This document shows positions 56,001 to 64,000 of a DNA stretch of 64,000 nt, piece by piece (position 1 is the stretch's first letter; each line of letters starts with the position of its first letter). The DNA is from Novosphingobium fluoreni (lineage in GTDB: Bacteria > Pseudomonadota > Alphaproteobacteria > Sphingomonadales > Sphingomonadaceae). Below the pieces are notes generated by a model. It saw nothing but the letters and a program-made list of their open reading frames with translations, searched no databases and was not told the origin of the DNA. The stretch spans positions 124,001 through 188,000 of the forward strand of contig NZ_JACIDY010000006.1 of assembly GCF_014196615.1 (NCBI RefSeq), read 5' to 3'. The position numbers and the translations under genes are program-made.

Positions 56001-57422
56001 TCAGATCAGCTTGCCGGGATTGAGCAGGCCATTCGGGTCCAGCGCGTGCTTGATCCGGCGCATCAGGTCGAGCTGCACCGGATCGCCCAGGCGCGCCAAT
56101 TCATCACGCTTCAACTGGCCGATACCATGCTCGGCGGAGATCGAGCCGCCCCACCGGGTGACGAGATCGTGCACGTCACGGCTGATCGCTTTCCCGTCGC
56201 CGGAATGCCAGGTGGGGCCATCCGTCCCTTGCGGGGCGATAACGTGAAAATGGACATTCCCATCACCCAGATGCCCAAAGGCGATCGCCTCGGTGCCTAG
56301 CCATGCTTGTTGCAAACGGGGAACGGCTTCGTCGATGAAAGCGGGCATCGCTTCCACCGGCACCGAAACATCGTGCTGCACCGCCGGGCCGCGGGCGCGC
56401 TCCGCCGCAGAGATCGAATCGCGGATTTGCCAGAACGCCTCGGCCTGGGTTTCGTTCGCCGCGATCACTGCGTCGTCTAGCAGGTCTTTTTCAAAGGCGG
56501 CCTCCAGCATCGCCTCGCACCGCTCCTGCAAGCCATCCGCGCCGGATCGATCACTGACAACCTCGATCAGAACATGCCACGGGTGTCCGCTTTCCAGAGG
56601 AGGGCGCGTTGCGGGGACGTGATCGATGACGGCCTCCAACGAAGCTTGGGGCAGGATTTCGAAGCCCTCCAATCCGTCTGCCACCATCGCCTCGCAATGA
56701 AGCAGCAGCGCGCGCGCGGTCTTCACATCGGCCACCCCGGCCCAGATCACCACGCGCCGTGCGATCGCCGGCACAACCTTCAGAGTGGCCGCCGTGACGA
56801 TGCCCAGCGTTCCTTCCGAGCCGATGAACACCTGCTTCAGGTCGAACCCGCGATTGTCCTTCTTCAGCGGCGTCAGGGCCGAGAAGACCTGCCCGTCCGG
56901 GGTCACCACTTCCAGGCCCAGCACAAGCGCGCCCATCGACCCATGCCGCAGGACTTGCGTGCCGCCCGCGTTGGTGGCGATCAGCCCGCCGACCGTGGCC
57001 GAACCCTTGCCGCCCAGCGTCAGCGCAAAACGCATTCCCGCCGCCTCGGCCGCTTCGTGCAAAGTTTGGAGGATGACGCCTGCGCCACAGGTAACCTTTT
57101 GCCCCTCAACATCGACCGGGCCGATAGTATTGAGGCGACGCAGCGAGAGGAGCAGGGCGGTTCCCGTCTCGTCAGGCGTTGCCCCGCCGGCCATACCGCT
57201 GTTGCCGCCTTGCGGCACGATCGGCACGTGGTGCGCCACGCACAATCTGACGAGAGCCGCCAATTCCTCGGTCGACGCGGGAGATGCCATCGCCATCGCC
57301 TGCCCGTGAAATCGCCCGCGCCAGTCGGTGAGCCAAGGCTCGATCAGGTCTGGATCGCGGGTCAAACCGCGGGAGCCGAGAATTTCGTCGGCGGCGGCAA
57401 GGAATAGGGCGTGGTCGGTCAT
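56001..57422 (-). CDS. FAD-binding oxidoreductase, D-2-hydroxyacid dehydrogenase type
   Basis: A 473-residue flavoprotein of the FAD_binding_4/FAD-oxidase_C family (glycolate oxidase GlcD, D-lactate and D-2-hydroxyglutarate dehydrogenases). The FAD site is PIVPQGGNSGMAGGATP with GLIATNAGGTQVLRHGSMG, and the C-terminal metal/substrate region has FGHLGDGNVHFHV and SAEHGIGQLKRDEL, ending NPGKLI. Substrate likely a D-2-hydroxy acid; which one cannot be read. The start is ATG 57422, an alternative to ATG 57440. Convergence or coupling with sapC is not evident. Confidence 0.9.
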   Translation of the reverse strand: MTDHALFLAAADEILGSRGLTRDPDLIEPWLTDWRGRFHGQAMAMASPASTEELAALVRLCVAHHVPIVPQGGNSGMAGGATPDETGTALLLSLRRLNTIGPVDVEGQKVTCGAGVILQTLHEAAEAAGMRFALTLGGKGSATVGGLIATNAGGTQVLRHGSMGALVLGLEVVTPDGQVFSALTPLKKDNRGFDLKQVFIGSEGTLGIVTAATLKVVPAIARRVVIWAGVADVKTARALLLHCEAMVADGLEGFEILPQASLEAVIDHVPATRPPLESGHPWHVLIEVVSDRSGADGLQERCEAMLEAAFEKDLLDDAVIAANETQAEAFWQIRDSISAAERARGPAVQHDVSVPVEAMPAFIDEAVPRLQQAWLGTEAIAFGHLGDGNVHFHVIAPQGTDGPTWHSGDGKAISRDVHDLVTRWGGSISAEHGIGQLKRDELARLGDPVQLDLMRRIKHALDPNGLLNPGKLI

Positions 57423-57573
57423 GGCCGTCTGGTATGGCACAAAAGCTGCGGGCGCGCCTACCCACCCTCCGGCGCAGGTCGTCCCGGCGCAATGCGGGGG
57501 TTAAGCGGCCATTCAAGCGCTTGCGCTAGGGCCAAACTGCTGCTTTCAAAGAGTTAGGGGACAAACCACACCG

Positions 57574-58137
57574 ATGAATCTTGCCAGTGCCTTGTTTGCG
57601 CCGTTGCTTCTGATGATCTCGGCGGTGAGCGGGGGTGACGATGAGTCCGCTGTCGAGCCATCGGTTTCCGACGAGGCGGCCGGTCTCTATCCGGAAGAAA
57701 CCGCGACCCAGGATGCGCCCGACTGGCCGCTGGGTGTTATCCGCAGCTATGGCCCGCAAACCGCCGCGCAAGTGCATATCGAACAGCGCATGACGATCAG
57801 GGTCGCGCCGCGCGGAGGGGATGTTGTCGTGCCATCGCCGCCGCGCCCGATCGGCCCGCGCTTTTCGGAGCGGAAGATGGGCAAATGTCTCCCCGGCAAC
57901 AGCATCGTGGGGGTAGAGCCGAACGGACCGTCGAACCTTATCCTGTTCCTGCGCGATCGGCGTATCATCAACGCCGAGCTTGAGCGCACCTGCCACTCCC
58001 GCGCGTTCTATTCCGGGTTCTACATTTCGCGCAGTCAGGACGGGATGCTGTGCGTCGATCGCGATACGCTGCTGTCGCGCAGCGGCTCCAGCTGCAAGTT
58101 GACGCGGCTGCGCCAGTTGGTCGCGCAGGAACGCTGA
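57574..58137 (+). CDS. Exported protein of unknown function
   Basis: A 187-residue protein with a signal-like N-terminus (MNLASALFAPLLLMISAVSG) and an acidic, Pro-rich linker. The mature C-terminal half has four Cys residues (GKCLPGNSIVGVEP, ERTCHSRAFYSGFYIS, GMLCVDRD, SSCKLTRLRQL), which suggests two disulfides. No known domain recognised. AGTTAGGGG is upstream of the ATG. It lies between the FAD dehydrogenase (divergent) and the DEAD-box helicase. Confidence 0.75.
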   Translation: MNLASALFAPLLLMISAVSGGDDESAVEPSVSDEAAGLYPEETATQDAPDWPLGVIRSYGPQTAAQVHIEQRMTIRVAPRGGDVVVPSPPRPIGPRFSERKMGKCLPGNSIVGVEPNGPSNLILFLRDRRIINAELERTCHSRAFYSGFYISRSQDGMLCVDRDTLLSRSGSSCKLTRLRQLVAQER

Positions 58138-58169
58138 GGCCCCCGCGGCTCGGCGCGGCAAGCAAAACC

Positions 58170-58198
58170 TTGACTTTCGCGGCCAGTTGCCTCTAGAG
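58170..58198 (+). promoter_or_regulatory. Predicted promoter of the DEAD-box helicase
   Basis: TTGACT (58170-58175), 17 bases, CTAGAG (58193-58198). The CTTGACT and CTAGA pair is of the type common in sphingomonad promoters. It leaves a leader of about 85 bases before the ATG. Confidence 0.55.
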
Positions 58199-58290
58199 CG
58201 CGGCAAGCGTGCGTCAGTAGAACGCTGGATCGGTTACTGCCGGTCTCGCTTTTCGACTTAACCCGATTTATCCGGACATTGCCAAAGCCT

Positions 58291-59730
58291 ATGAATTTCG
58301 CCGATCTCGGCTTGTCAGACGAATTGCTCAAAGCAGTCGTGGATTCGGGCTACACCACGCCGACTCCGATCCAGGAACAGGCGATCCCGCAGGTCCATAT
58401 GATGCGCGATCTGATCGCCATCGCCCAGACCGGCACTGGCAAGACCGCCAGCTTCGTCTTGCCGATGATCGACATTCTGGCGAATGGTCGACGCCGCGCC
58501 TTGATGCCGCGCTCTCTGATCCTTGAGCCCACGCGTGAGTTGGCCGCCCAGGTCGCGGAGAATTTTGAGAAATACGGCAAGAACCATGACCTGAAGATGG
58601 CGCTGCTAATCGGCGGCGTGCAGATGGGCGATCAGGTGAAGGCGCTGTCCGAAGGCGTCGACGTGCTCATCGCCACGCCAGGCCGCCTGATGGACTTGTT
58701 TGAGCGTGGCAAGATCCTGCTGACCGGTTGCTCGCTGCTGGTGATCGACGAAGCGGACCGCATGCTCGACATGGGCTTCATCCCCGATATCGAGAATATC
58801 TGCACCAAGCTGCCCACCAGCCGCCAGACCCTGCTGTTTTCGGCCACGATGCCGCCGCCGATCAAGAAGCTGGCGGACCGGTTCCTGACGAACCCCAAGT
58901 ATATCGAGGTTGCTCGCCCGGCGAGCGCCAACGTCAACATCGCGCAGTTCAAGGTCGCGGTGCCCGCGCGCAAGAAGCGCGACGTTTTGCGCCATTTGCT
59001 GCAGAGCGAGGACGTCAAGACCGGTATCATCTTCTGCAATCGCAAGACCACCGTGCGGGAGATCAACAAGAGCCTGAACGGGTACGGATTTTCGAGCGGT
59101 GAAATCCATGGCGACATGGATCAGGCCTCACGCATCGCCGAATTGCAGCGGTTCAAGGATGGCAAGATCAACATCCTCGTTGCATCCGATGTCGCCGCGC
59201 GCGGATTGGATGTGAAGGGCGTGAGCCACGTCTTCAACTTCGACACGCCGTGGCATCCCGACGATTATGTCCACCGTATCGGCCGTACTGGCCGCGCCGG
59301 AGCGCTAGGGCGCGCCTTCACCTTCGTCGCGCCGGAAGATGCCGAAGCGATCGCGAACGTCGAGAAACTGACCGGCGGCACTATCCCGGTCTATGAAGCG
59401 GCCGGTTCCGTCGCGACTGCGGACGACGCCGAAGCCGAACCGCCCAAGCGCGAGAAGCGTGCGCGCAACAGCCGTCGTGAAGAGCAGCCCGCACGGGAAG
59501 AGCGCCCTTCGAAGGATGAGCGGCCCGCACGTACAGAACGACCGACGCGGGAAGATCGTCCGAGCGAGGAGCGTCCCCGCCAGAAAGTGCAAAGCCGCTC
59601 CCCGCGCCGCGATGCGGTGGCGGACAAGCCTCGGCATAACCGTAAGGCCCATGCCGAAGAACAGCAGGGCGGTGACGACGGATGGAATGGCCCGGTGCCG
59701 AGCTTCCTCAACGTATCGGCGCTTTCCTAA
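58291..59730 (+). CDS. DEAD-box RNA helicase (RhlE-like)
   Basis: An ATP-dependent RNA helicase, 479 residues from ATG 58291. All helicase motifs are present: Q motif (TTPTPIQEQAIP), AQTGTGKT (45-52), PTRELAAQV, VIDEADRMLDMGF, FSATM, GIIFCNRKTTV, SDVAARGLDVKG, HRIGRTGRAGALGRAF. The C-terminal ~100 residues are a basic/acidic low-complexity tail with repeats such as REERPSKDERPARTERP, typical of RhlE-type proteins and probably RNA-binding. A TTG 58279 start is in frame but less likely. Confidence 0.95.
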   Translation: MNFADLGLSDELLKAVVDSGYTTPTPIQEQAIPQVHMMRDLIAIAQTGTGKTASFVLPMIDILANGRRRALMPRSLILEPTRELAAQVAENFEKYGKNHDLKMALLIGGVQMGDQVKALSEGVDVLIATPGRLMDLFERGKILLTGCSLLVIDEADRMLDMGFIPDIENICTKLPTSRQTLLFSATMPPPIKKLADRFLTNPKYIEVARPASANVNIAQFKVAVPARKKRDVLRHLLQSEDVKTGIIFCNRKTTVREINKSLNGYGFSSGEIHGDMDQASRIAELQRFKDGKINILVASDVAARGLDVKGVSHVFNFDTPWHPDDYVHRIGRTGRAGALGRAFTFVAPEDAEAIANVEKLTGGTIPVYEAAGSVATADDAEAEPPKREKRARNSRREEQPAREERPSKDERPARTERPTREDRPSEERPRQKVQSRSPRRDAVADKPRHNRKAHAEEQQGGDDGWNGPVPSFLNVSALS

Positions 59731-59773
59731 ACTGAGGCAATGCTCGGCGGTTTCGCGGGGCTCGCTCGCCTTG

Positions 59774-59800
59774 GCGATGCGCCAGCCGGCGGCGCATTGC
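59774..59800 (+). terminator. Hairpin between convergent helicase genes
   Basis: GCGATGCGCC (59774-59783) pairs with GGCGCATTGC (59791-59800) with one G-T pair. The following GTTAGTCTAAATT is a weak U-tract, so the terminator call is tentative. Confidence 0.45.
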
Positions 59801-59814
59801 GTTAGTCTAAATTC

Positions 59815-62112
59815 TCAAGCGGGTTTGACGAAACTGTCGATCACGCGCTTGCGGCCGGCTTGCTCGAAGTCGATCTCCAGCTTGTTGCCCTCCTGCGCGG
59901 CGATAGCCCCGTAGCCGAACTTTTCGTGGAAAACGCGCGCGCCGATCGAAAGGTCGGTCCGCGGTTTGGCGGCGAAGCTGGCGGCCGAGCGCGTGCTTTC
60001 GGCCACGCGGCGCGGGATCGTCTCGAATTCCTTCGCGGCCGCGCGTTGCCAGCCGGGACCGCGTGTTACGGTGCGAGCGGGCTGCGCGCGCGCCACATCG
60101 GCGAACGGATCGTTATGTTCCGACCACTGCGCCCGCCACAGCGATGCGCCGCCGGTCATCGTGGTTTCCTGCACCACGTGCTCGGCCGGCAACTCGGAGA
60201 TGAAGCGCGAAGGGATCGAACTGGACCACTGGCCATAGATGCGCCGGTTGGCGGCATGAAGGATCGTGCAGCGCCGCCGGGCGCGGGTGATCGCGACATA
60301 GGCAAGCCGCCGTTCCTCCTCCAGGCTGGCCAAGCCGCCTTCGTCGAGCGAACGCTGCGATGGGAACACGCCTTCCTCCCAACCGGGCAGGAACACATGA
60401 TCGAATTCCAAGCCCTTCGCGCCGTGCATGGTCATGATCGTGACCTTCTCGCTCTCGTCCGCAGCCTCGTTGTCCATCACCAGGCTGACGTGTTCGAGGA
60501 AGTCACCCAGCGTATCGTATTCCTCCATCGCACGCGCGAGCTCGGCCAGGTTCTCCAGCCGACCCGCCGCCTCAGCGGTCTTCTCGGCCTGAAGCGCATC
60601 GGTGTAGCCGCTTTCATCCATGACCGTGCGGATGAGGTCCGCCGGGCTGGTGGTGGATGAACTTTCCCGCCAGCGGGCGAAATCGCGCATCAGCGCCAGG
60701 AAGGTATTACGCGCCCGGGCGGGCAGTTCATCGGTATCGGCGATCTCCAGCGCGGCCAGAGCCAACGGGATCGAGCGCCGCCGCGCATGAACGTGCAGCT
60801 TTTCCAGCGCCTTGGCGCCCAGGCCGCGCTTGGGGGCGTTGTAGATACGCTCAAACGCCAGATCATCCGCCGGCTGAGCGATCACGCGCAAGTAAGCGAG
60901 GGCATCGCGAATTTCCGCTCGCTCATAGAATCGGAACCCACCGACGATCCGGTAATTCAGGCCAATCTGGATAAAGCGATCTTCGAACTCGCGCGTCTGG
61001 TATTGCGCGCGCACCAGGATCGCGACTTGCGCAAGGCCTGCGCCTTCCCGCTCCAGCCGCTCGATCTCTTCGCCGACCCGTCGCGCTTCTTCCGGGCCAT
61101 CCCATACCCCGATGACGCGCACCGGGTCGCCCGGATGCCGCTCGGTCCACAGCGTCTTGCCCAACCGCTGGCTATTTTCGTTGATGAGGCCTGAGGCGGC
61201 GGCCAGGATTTGCGGGGTGGAGCGATAGTTCTGCTCCAGCCGGATCACCTTGGCCCCGGCGAAGTCCTTTTCGAACCGCAGGATATTGGCCACTTCGGCC
61301 CCGCGCCACGAATAGATCGACTGGTCGTCATCACCCACCACACAAATGTTCTGGCGGCCCTGCGCGATCAGGCGCAGCCAGAGATACTGGACCTGGTTGG
61401 TGTCCTGATACTCGTCCACCATGACGTACTTGAAGCGCTGGCGATACTGATCGAGCACCTCTGGATGAGTGCGCAAGATGTTGACCATGTGCAGCAGAAG
61501 ATCGCCGAAATCGCAGGCGTTCAGTGCCTTCAGCCGCCCTTGATACAGGCGATAGAAGTGTTCGCCCTTACCATTGGCATAAGCCTCGTTCTCCGCCGCA
61601 TCGAGCTGATCGGGGTTGAGGCCGCGGTTCTTCCAGCGATCGAGGCACCCCGCCAACTGGCGCGCCGGCCACCGCTTTTCATCCAGACCTTCCGCCTGGA
61701 TCAATTGCTTGAGCAGTCGCAGCTGATCATCGGTGTCGATGATGGTGTAGTTCGATTGCAGCCCGACCAGTTCGGCGTGACGGCGCAGCATTTTCGCCGC
61801 GATCGAGTGGAACGTCCCCAACCACGGCATGCCTTCAACCGCCGGGCCGATCAGGTGCCCCACGCGCTCGCGCATCTCGCGCGCTGCCTTGTTGGTGAAA
61901 GTGACGCACAGGATTTCCGATGGCCAGGCGAGACGGGCCCGCACGAGGTGCGCCAAACGCGCGGTAAGCGCGGCGGTCTTTCCCGTGCCCGCGCCCGCCA
62001 GCATCAGCACCGGCCCCTCGGTGGTCAGCACGGCCTCACGCTGCGGTTCGTTCAAGCTGTCGATCAGGGGATCGGCGCTCGCGCCGGCCGGGGGGGTAAG
62101 GGGAGCAATCAC
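59815..62112 (-). CDS. UvrD/PcrA-type DNA helicase
   Basis: A superfamily 1A 3'-5' DNA helicase, 765 residues. Motifs in order: Q motif LNEPQREAV, Walker A LAGAGTGKTAALTARLAHLV (about 38-57), TFHSIAAKMLRRHAE, VDEYQDTNQVQYLWLRLIAQ, VGDDDQSIYSWRGAEVAN, LEQNYRSTPQILAAASGLI, MTMHGAKGLEFDHVFLPGWE, and EEERRLAYVAITRARR. A C-terminal region (about 660 onward) ends with a tudor-like GARVFHEKFGYGAIAAQEGN that binds RNA polymerase in PcrA. The start is GTG at 62112; the frame stays open further upstream with poor sequence. Confidence 0.95.
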   Translation of the reverse strand: MIAPLTPPAGASADPLIDSLNEPQREAVLTTEGPVLMLAGAGTGKTAALTARLAHLVRARLAWPSEILCVTFTNKAAREMRERVGHLIGPAVEGMPWLGTFHSIAAKMLRRHAELVGLQSNYTIIDTDDQLRLLKQLIQAEGLDEKRWPARQLAGCLDRWKNRGLNPDQLDAAENEAYANGKGEHFYRLYQGRLKALNACDFGDLLLHMVNILRTHPEVLDQYRQRFKYVMVDEYQDTNQVQYLWLRLIAQGRQNICVVGDDDQSIYSWRGAEVANILRFEKDFAGAKVIRLEQNYRSTPQILAAASGLINENSQRLGKTLWTERHPGDPVRVIGVWDGPEEARRVGEEIERLEREGAGLAQVAILVRAQYQTREFEDRFIQIGLNYRIVGGFRFYERAEIRDALAYLRVIAQPADDLAFERIYNAPKRGLGAKALEKLHVHARRRSIPLALAALEIADTDELPARARNTFLALMRDFARWRESSSTTSPADLIRTVMDESGYTDALQAEKTAEAAGRLENLAELARAMEEYDTLGDFLEHVSLVMDNEAADESEKVTIMTMHGAKGLEFDHVFLPGWEEGVFPSQRSLDEGGLASLEEERRLAYVAITRARRRCTILHAANRRIYGQWSSSIPSRFISELPAEHVVQETTMTGGASLWRAQWSEHNDPFADVARAQPARTVTRGPGWQRAAAKEFETIPRRVAESTRSAASFAAKPRTDLSIGARVFHEKFGYGAIAAQEGNKLEIDFEQAGRKRVIDSFVKPA

Positions 62113-62225
62113 CCGTGAACAGCTAGGGAACGCAGCCGTGCGTTGCAAGGCCGGACGACGGGCAGGGCGGAACAATTGCGCGGTCAGTGCGTCGTTGAGG
62201 CTTAACCGTTGTTACGGAGAAAACC

Positions 62226-62843
62226 ATGCGCAAGATGCTGCTTGCCGGGGCCGCTGCCCTGGCGTTCACCGCCGTTCCGTCCGTCCTCTTCGCACAGGAC
62301 GCGGATGGCCCCACGACCACCACCGTCACCACCACTGAGCAGGTGCCCGTCACCAGTTCGACGCAGAAGCCCTATGTGATGACGGTGCAGCAGAAGACCA
62401 CTTACGCCACCTGGCCTGCAGACCGGCAGACCAGCTATCAGGCCTGGCCGATCGAAAACCAGACCTATTACTGGACGCTAACACCCGAGCAGCAGGCCGG
62501 GTACTGGGCTCTCACCCCGGACCAGCAGGGCCAGATATACAAGATGTCGCCCGAGCAGCGCGCGATCGCCTGGCAATCGATCCAGCAGCAGATGGCGGGC
62601 CAGACCCCCACCACGCCCGAAGGCCAGGCCAATCCTCCCGGACCAGGCATGCCGACTGCCGGCGTTCCCAACCCGCAGTCCGCCGAGCAAGCAGCGCGCC
62701 CGGCCATGCCGGCCGATCCTGGCTATCAGGGCGGCCCATACAAGGGTGCGCTGACGCCGCCGCCCGCCGACGCCATGAACAAGTCTTATCCGGTCTGCAG
62801 CAAGACGGTGACGGACGGCTGTCGCAATCGCGGCGGCAAGTAA
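62226..62843 (+). CDS. Exported protein with tandem 11-residue repeats
   Basis: A 205-residue secreted protein with signal peptide (MRKMLLAGAAALAFTAVPSV, cleaved near LFAQ) followed by a Thr-rich linker. Residues 60-114 form five 11-residue units, each with an aromatic residue first, a Pro near position 5 and Gln at positions 8-9 (YATWPADRQTS, YQAWPIENQTY, YWTLTPEQQAG, YWALTPDQQGQ and a variant). The rest is Pro/Gln/Ala-rich, with a Cys-containing end (CSKTVTDGCRNRGGK). GGAG precedes the ATG. Function unknown; surface or periplasmic location likely. Confidence 0.8.
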   Translation: MRKMLLAGAAALAFTAVPSVLFAQDADGPTTTTVTTTEQVPVTSSTQKPYVMTVQQKTTYATWPADRQTSYQAWPIENQTYYWTLTPEQQAGYWALTPDQQGQIYKMSPEQRAIAWQSIQQQMAGQTPTTPEGQANPPGPGMPTAGVPNPQSAEQAARPAMPADPGYQGGPYKGALTPPPADAMNKSYPVCSKTVTDGCRNRGGK

Positions 62844-62849
62844 TGCACT

Positions 62850-62884
62850 ACGCCGGCTCTTGCCTTTCGGGGCAGGGCCGGCGT
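62850..62884. terminator. Bidirectional terminator between convergent genes
   Basis: ACGCCGGC (62850-62857) pairs with GCCGGCGT (62877-62884), with an inner TGCC/GGCA pairing. U-tracts on both sides are weak (CTAATCTTC on the plus strand), so efficiency is uncertain. Confidence 0.55.
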
Positions 62885-63433
62885 CTAATCTTCGCGGCGC
62901 AACAGATGCAGCCGCGCCTTACCCACATCCCGCGTCGCTTCCACGAAATAGCCCTTCACGGACACGTCCTCCTTGCGGGAGGTTTCCAGGCTGATCCATG
63001 CCGACGGGGCGATCCAGCCCAGCCGCGTCAGCTTGTCGATCGCGACCGCGCCGGAGTTCGTCTCATAGGGCGGGTCGAGCAGAACCAGGTGCAGCGGTTC
63101 ACCTCGGCAAGCACCCATCGCCATGACGGAGGCGGCGCGAACGTCGCTCTTTTCCTGCGCCTTTAGGTTCGCAACATTGCTGCGCAGCGCCCGGATGGCT
63201 GCTGCATCCTGCTCCACGAAGATGCAATGCGCCGCCCCGCGCGACAAAGCCTCAAGCCCCAGAGCGCCCGAGCCGGCGAACAGGTCGGCGACGCGCAGGC
63301 CCTCAAAATCCCCAAGCCGACTGGTCAGCATCGAGAACAGCGTTTCGCGCGTACGGTCGGCAGTGGGACGCGTGATATCGCCCTCCGGCGCGACCAGCGG
63401 GCGGCCACGCCATTGCCCGGCGACGATCCTCAT
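62885..63433 (-). CDS. rsmD: 16S rRNA (guanine966-N2)-methyltransferase RsmD
   Basis: RsmD methylates G966 of 16S rRNA. The 182-residue protein has the RsmD-type N-terminus MRIVAGQWRGRPLVAPEG, TRPTADRTRETLFSML, the AdoMet loop DLFAGSGALGLEALSRGA and the catalytic LLDPPYE. Its start overlaps the stop of the pseudouridine synthase by four bases (63430-63433). Confidence 0.95.
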   Translation of the reverse strand: MRIVAGQWRGRPLVAPEGDITRPTADRTRETLFSMLTSRLGDFEGLRVADLFAGSGALGLEALSRGAAHCIFVEQDAAAIRALRSNVANLKAQEKSDVRAASVMAMGACRGEPLHLVLLDPPYETNSGAVAIDKLTRLGWIAPSAWISLETSRKEDVSVKGYFVEATRDVGKARLHLLRRED

Positions 63434-64000
63434 TCGACCTGCTCGGTGCGAGGGGCAGGACGCGTGCTGAGAGTGCTGCGAAACGCTTCGATATACTTGG
63501 GCGCGATTTCGATCGCTGAGCCTTTGGGCAATTCGTCCAGCGCGAAGGGGCCATACCCGACACGGATCAAGCGGCTCACTTCCAGCCCGAGATGTTCCAG
63601 CACACGGCGCACTTCACGGTTCTTGCCCTCCGTGATGGTCATTTCGATCCACTGGTTGCGACCGGTCTTGCGCTCCATGTTCGCATCGATGCGGCCATAG
63701 TGCATGCCTTCGATCTCAACGCCCTCGATCAGTTCCTCAAGCTGGGCCTGGGACACGGTCCCGAAAGCGCGAGCACGGTATGTGCGCGGGATCTTGGTGG
63801 CCGGCAGTTCCAGCAGCCTCTTGAACTCGCCATCGTTGGTCAACAGCAGCAGGCCTTCGGTGTTGAAGTCCAACCGGCCGACCGGCATCACCCGGCCTGC
63901 GCCGGCGGGTAGGGCATTGCGCAAGGCAGAATATATCGTCGGCCGTCCAGCCGGGTCTCGCTCGGCGGTGATCAGGCCGGCGGGCTTGTGAAAGGCGAAA
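63430..64000 (-). CDS. rRNA pseudouridine synthase (RluB/RsuA family), 5' end outside window
   Basis: The C-terminal ~190 residues of a pseudouridine synthase of the RsuA/RluB/E/F family. The catalytic Asp is in VGRLDFNTEGLLLLTNDGE, preceded by FHKPAGLITAERDPAGRPT and followed by PRTYRARAFG and GKNREVRRVLEHLGLEVSRL. The N-terminal S4 domain and start lie beyond the right edge. Coupled to rsmD by overlapping stop and start. The C-terminal tail is short, unlike the long low-complexity tails of some RluB proteins. Confidence 0.93.
   Translation of the reverse strand, partial: FAFHKPAGLITAERDPAGRPTIYSALRNALPAGAGRVMPVGRLDFNTEGLLLLTNDGEFKRLLELPATKIPRTYRARAFGTVSQAQLEELIEGVEIEGMHYGRIDANMERKTGRNQWIEMTITEGKNREVRRVLEHLGLEVSRLIRVGYGPFALDELPKGSAIEIAPKYIEAFRSTLSTRPAPRTEQVE

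Overview
The window is a 64 kb piece of a GC-rich alphaproteobacterial chromosome. The protein set points to the Sphingomonadales, probably Novosphingobium or a close relative (inference from protein character and gene content, not from a search). Pointers include separate F0 genes ordered atpI-atpB-atpE-b'-b, the CckA/CpdR cell-cycle phosphorelay proteins, a GTTC-N7-GTTC SOS box before recA, an FYDLN-acid zinc-ribbon protein, a short-form HisG, a eukaryotic-type NADP isocitrate dehydrogenase, SapC and several small secreted sphingomonad-type proteins. Nearly all of the window is ordinary housekeeping chromosome. There is no CRISPR array, insertion sequence, rRNA operon or prophage block.

Layout. 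1-4.3 kb: the 3' end of uvrA, then a gene of clearly different base and codon composition encoding a NACHT-type STAND NTPase (predicted antiphage protein), then a helix-turn-helix protein of unknown role. 4.2-12.8 kb, minus strand: a cupin/JmjC-like protein and a FemAB/CelD-like acyltransferase, the proton-pumping pyrophosphatase hppA, and the compact cluster hisG-hisD-nusB-thiL with radC. 12.8-19.5 kb, plus strand: ydbH-ynbE-ydbL (envelope lipid transport) and the F0 operon. 19.5-25.1 kb, minus strand: a DUF1993 protein, gloB, rpsA, cmk, aroA. 25.2-30.3 kb, plus strand: an FYDLN protein, tRNA-Ala(GGC), ffh-rpsP-rimM-trmD-rplS and the HU gene. 30.3-40.4 kb, mostly minus strand: a CDF transporter, a secreted protein, cfa, an SDR enzyme, a glycine-zipper protein, rlmN, an outer-membrane barrel protein, greB and a lytic transglycosylase. 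40.4-49.8 kb, plus strand: dapA, smpB, DUF2062, cckA, a GT51-like protein, recA, alaS. 49.9-64 kb: a CPA2 antiporter, icd, tRNA-Val(GAC), cpdR, an N-formylglutamate amidohydrolase, a candidate small RNA, sapC, a FAD dehydrogenase, a DEAD-box helicase, a UvrD/PcrA helicase, a repeat-bearing secreted protein, rsmD and an rRNA pseudouridine synthase cut by the right edge.

Two items stand out. The first is the NACHT NTPase at 719-2956: it has a degenerate nuclease-like N-terminus, a complete NACHT core, a pentapeptide-like segment and a C-terminal winged helix, and it sits immediately behind uvrA. The second is an apparently complete small-RNA gene on the minus strand at 54938-55040: promoter, two hairpins, an exposed anti-Shine-Dalgarno sequence CCTCCTCCC and a strong terminator, downstream of sapC. 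Several operons also show structured leaders or intercistronic hairpins (atpE/b', ffh, hupB, dapA, rpsA) that coding sequence does not explain.
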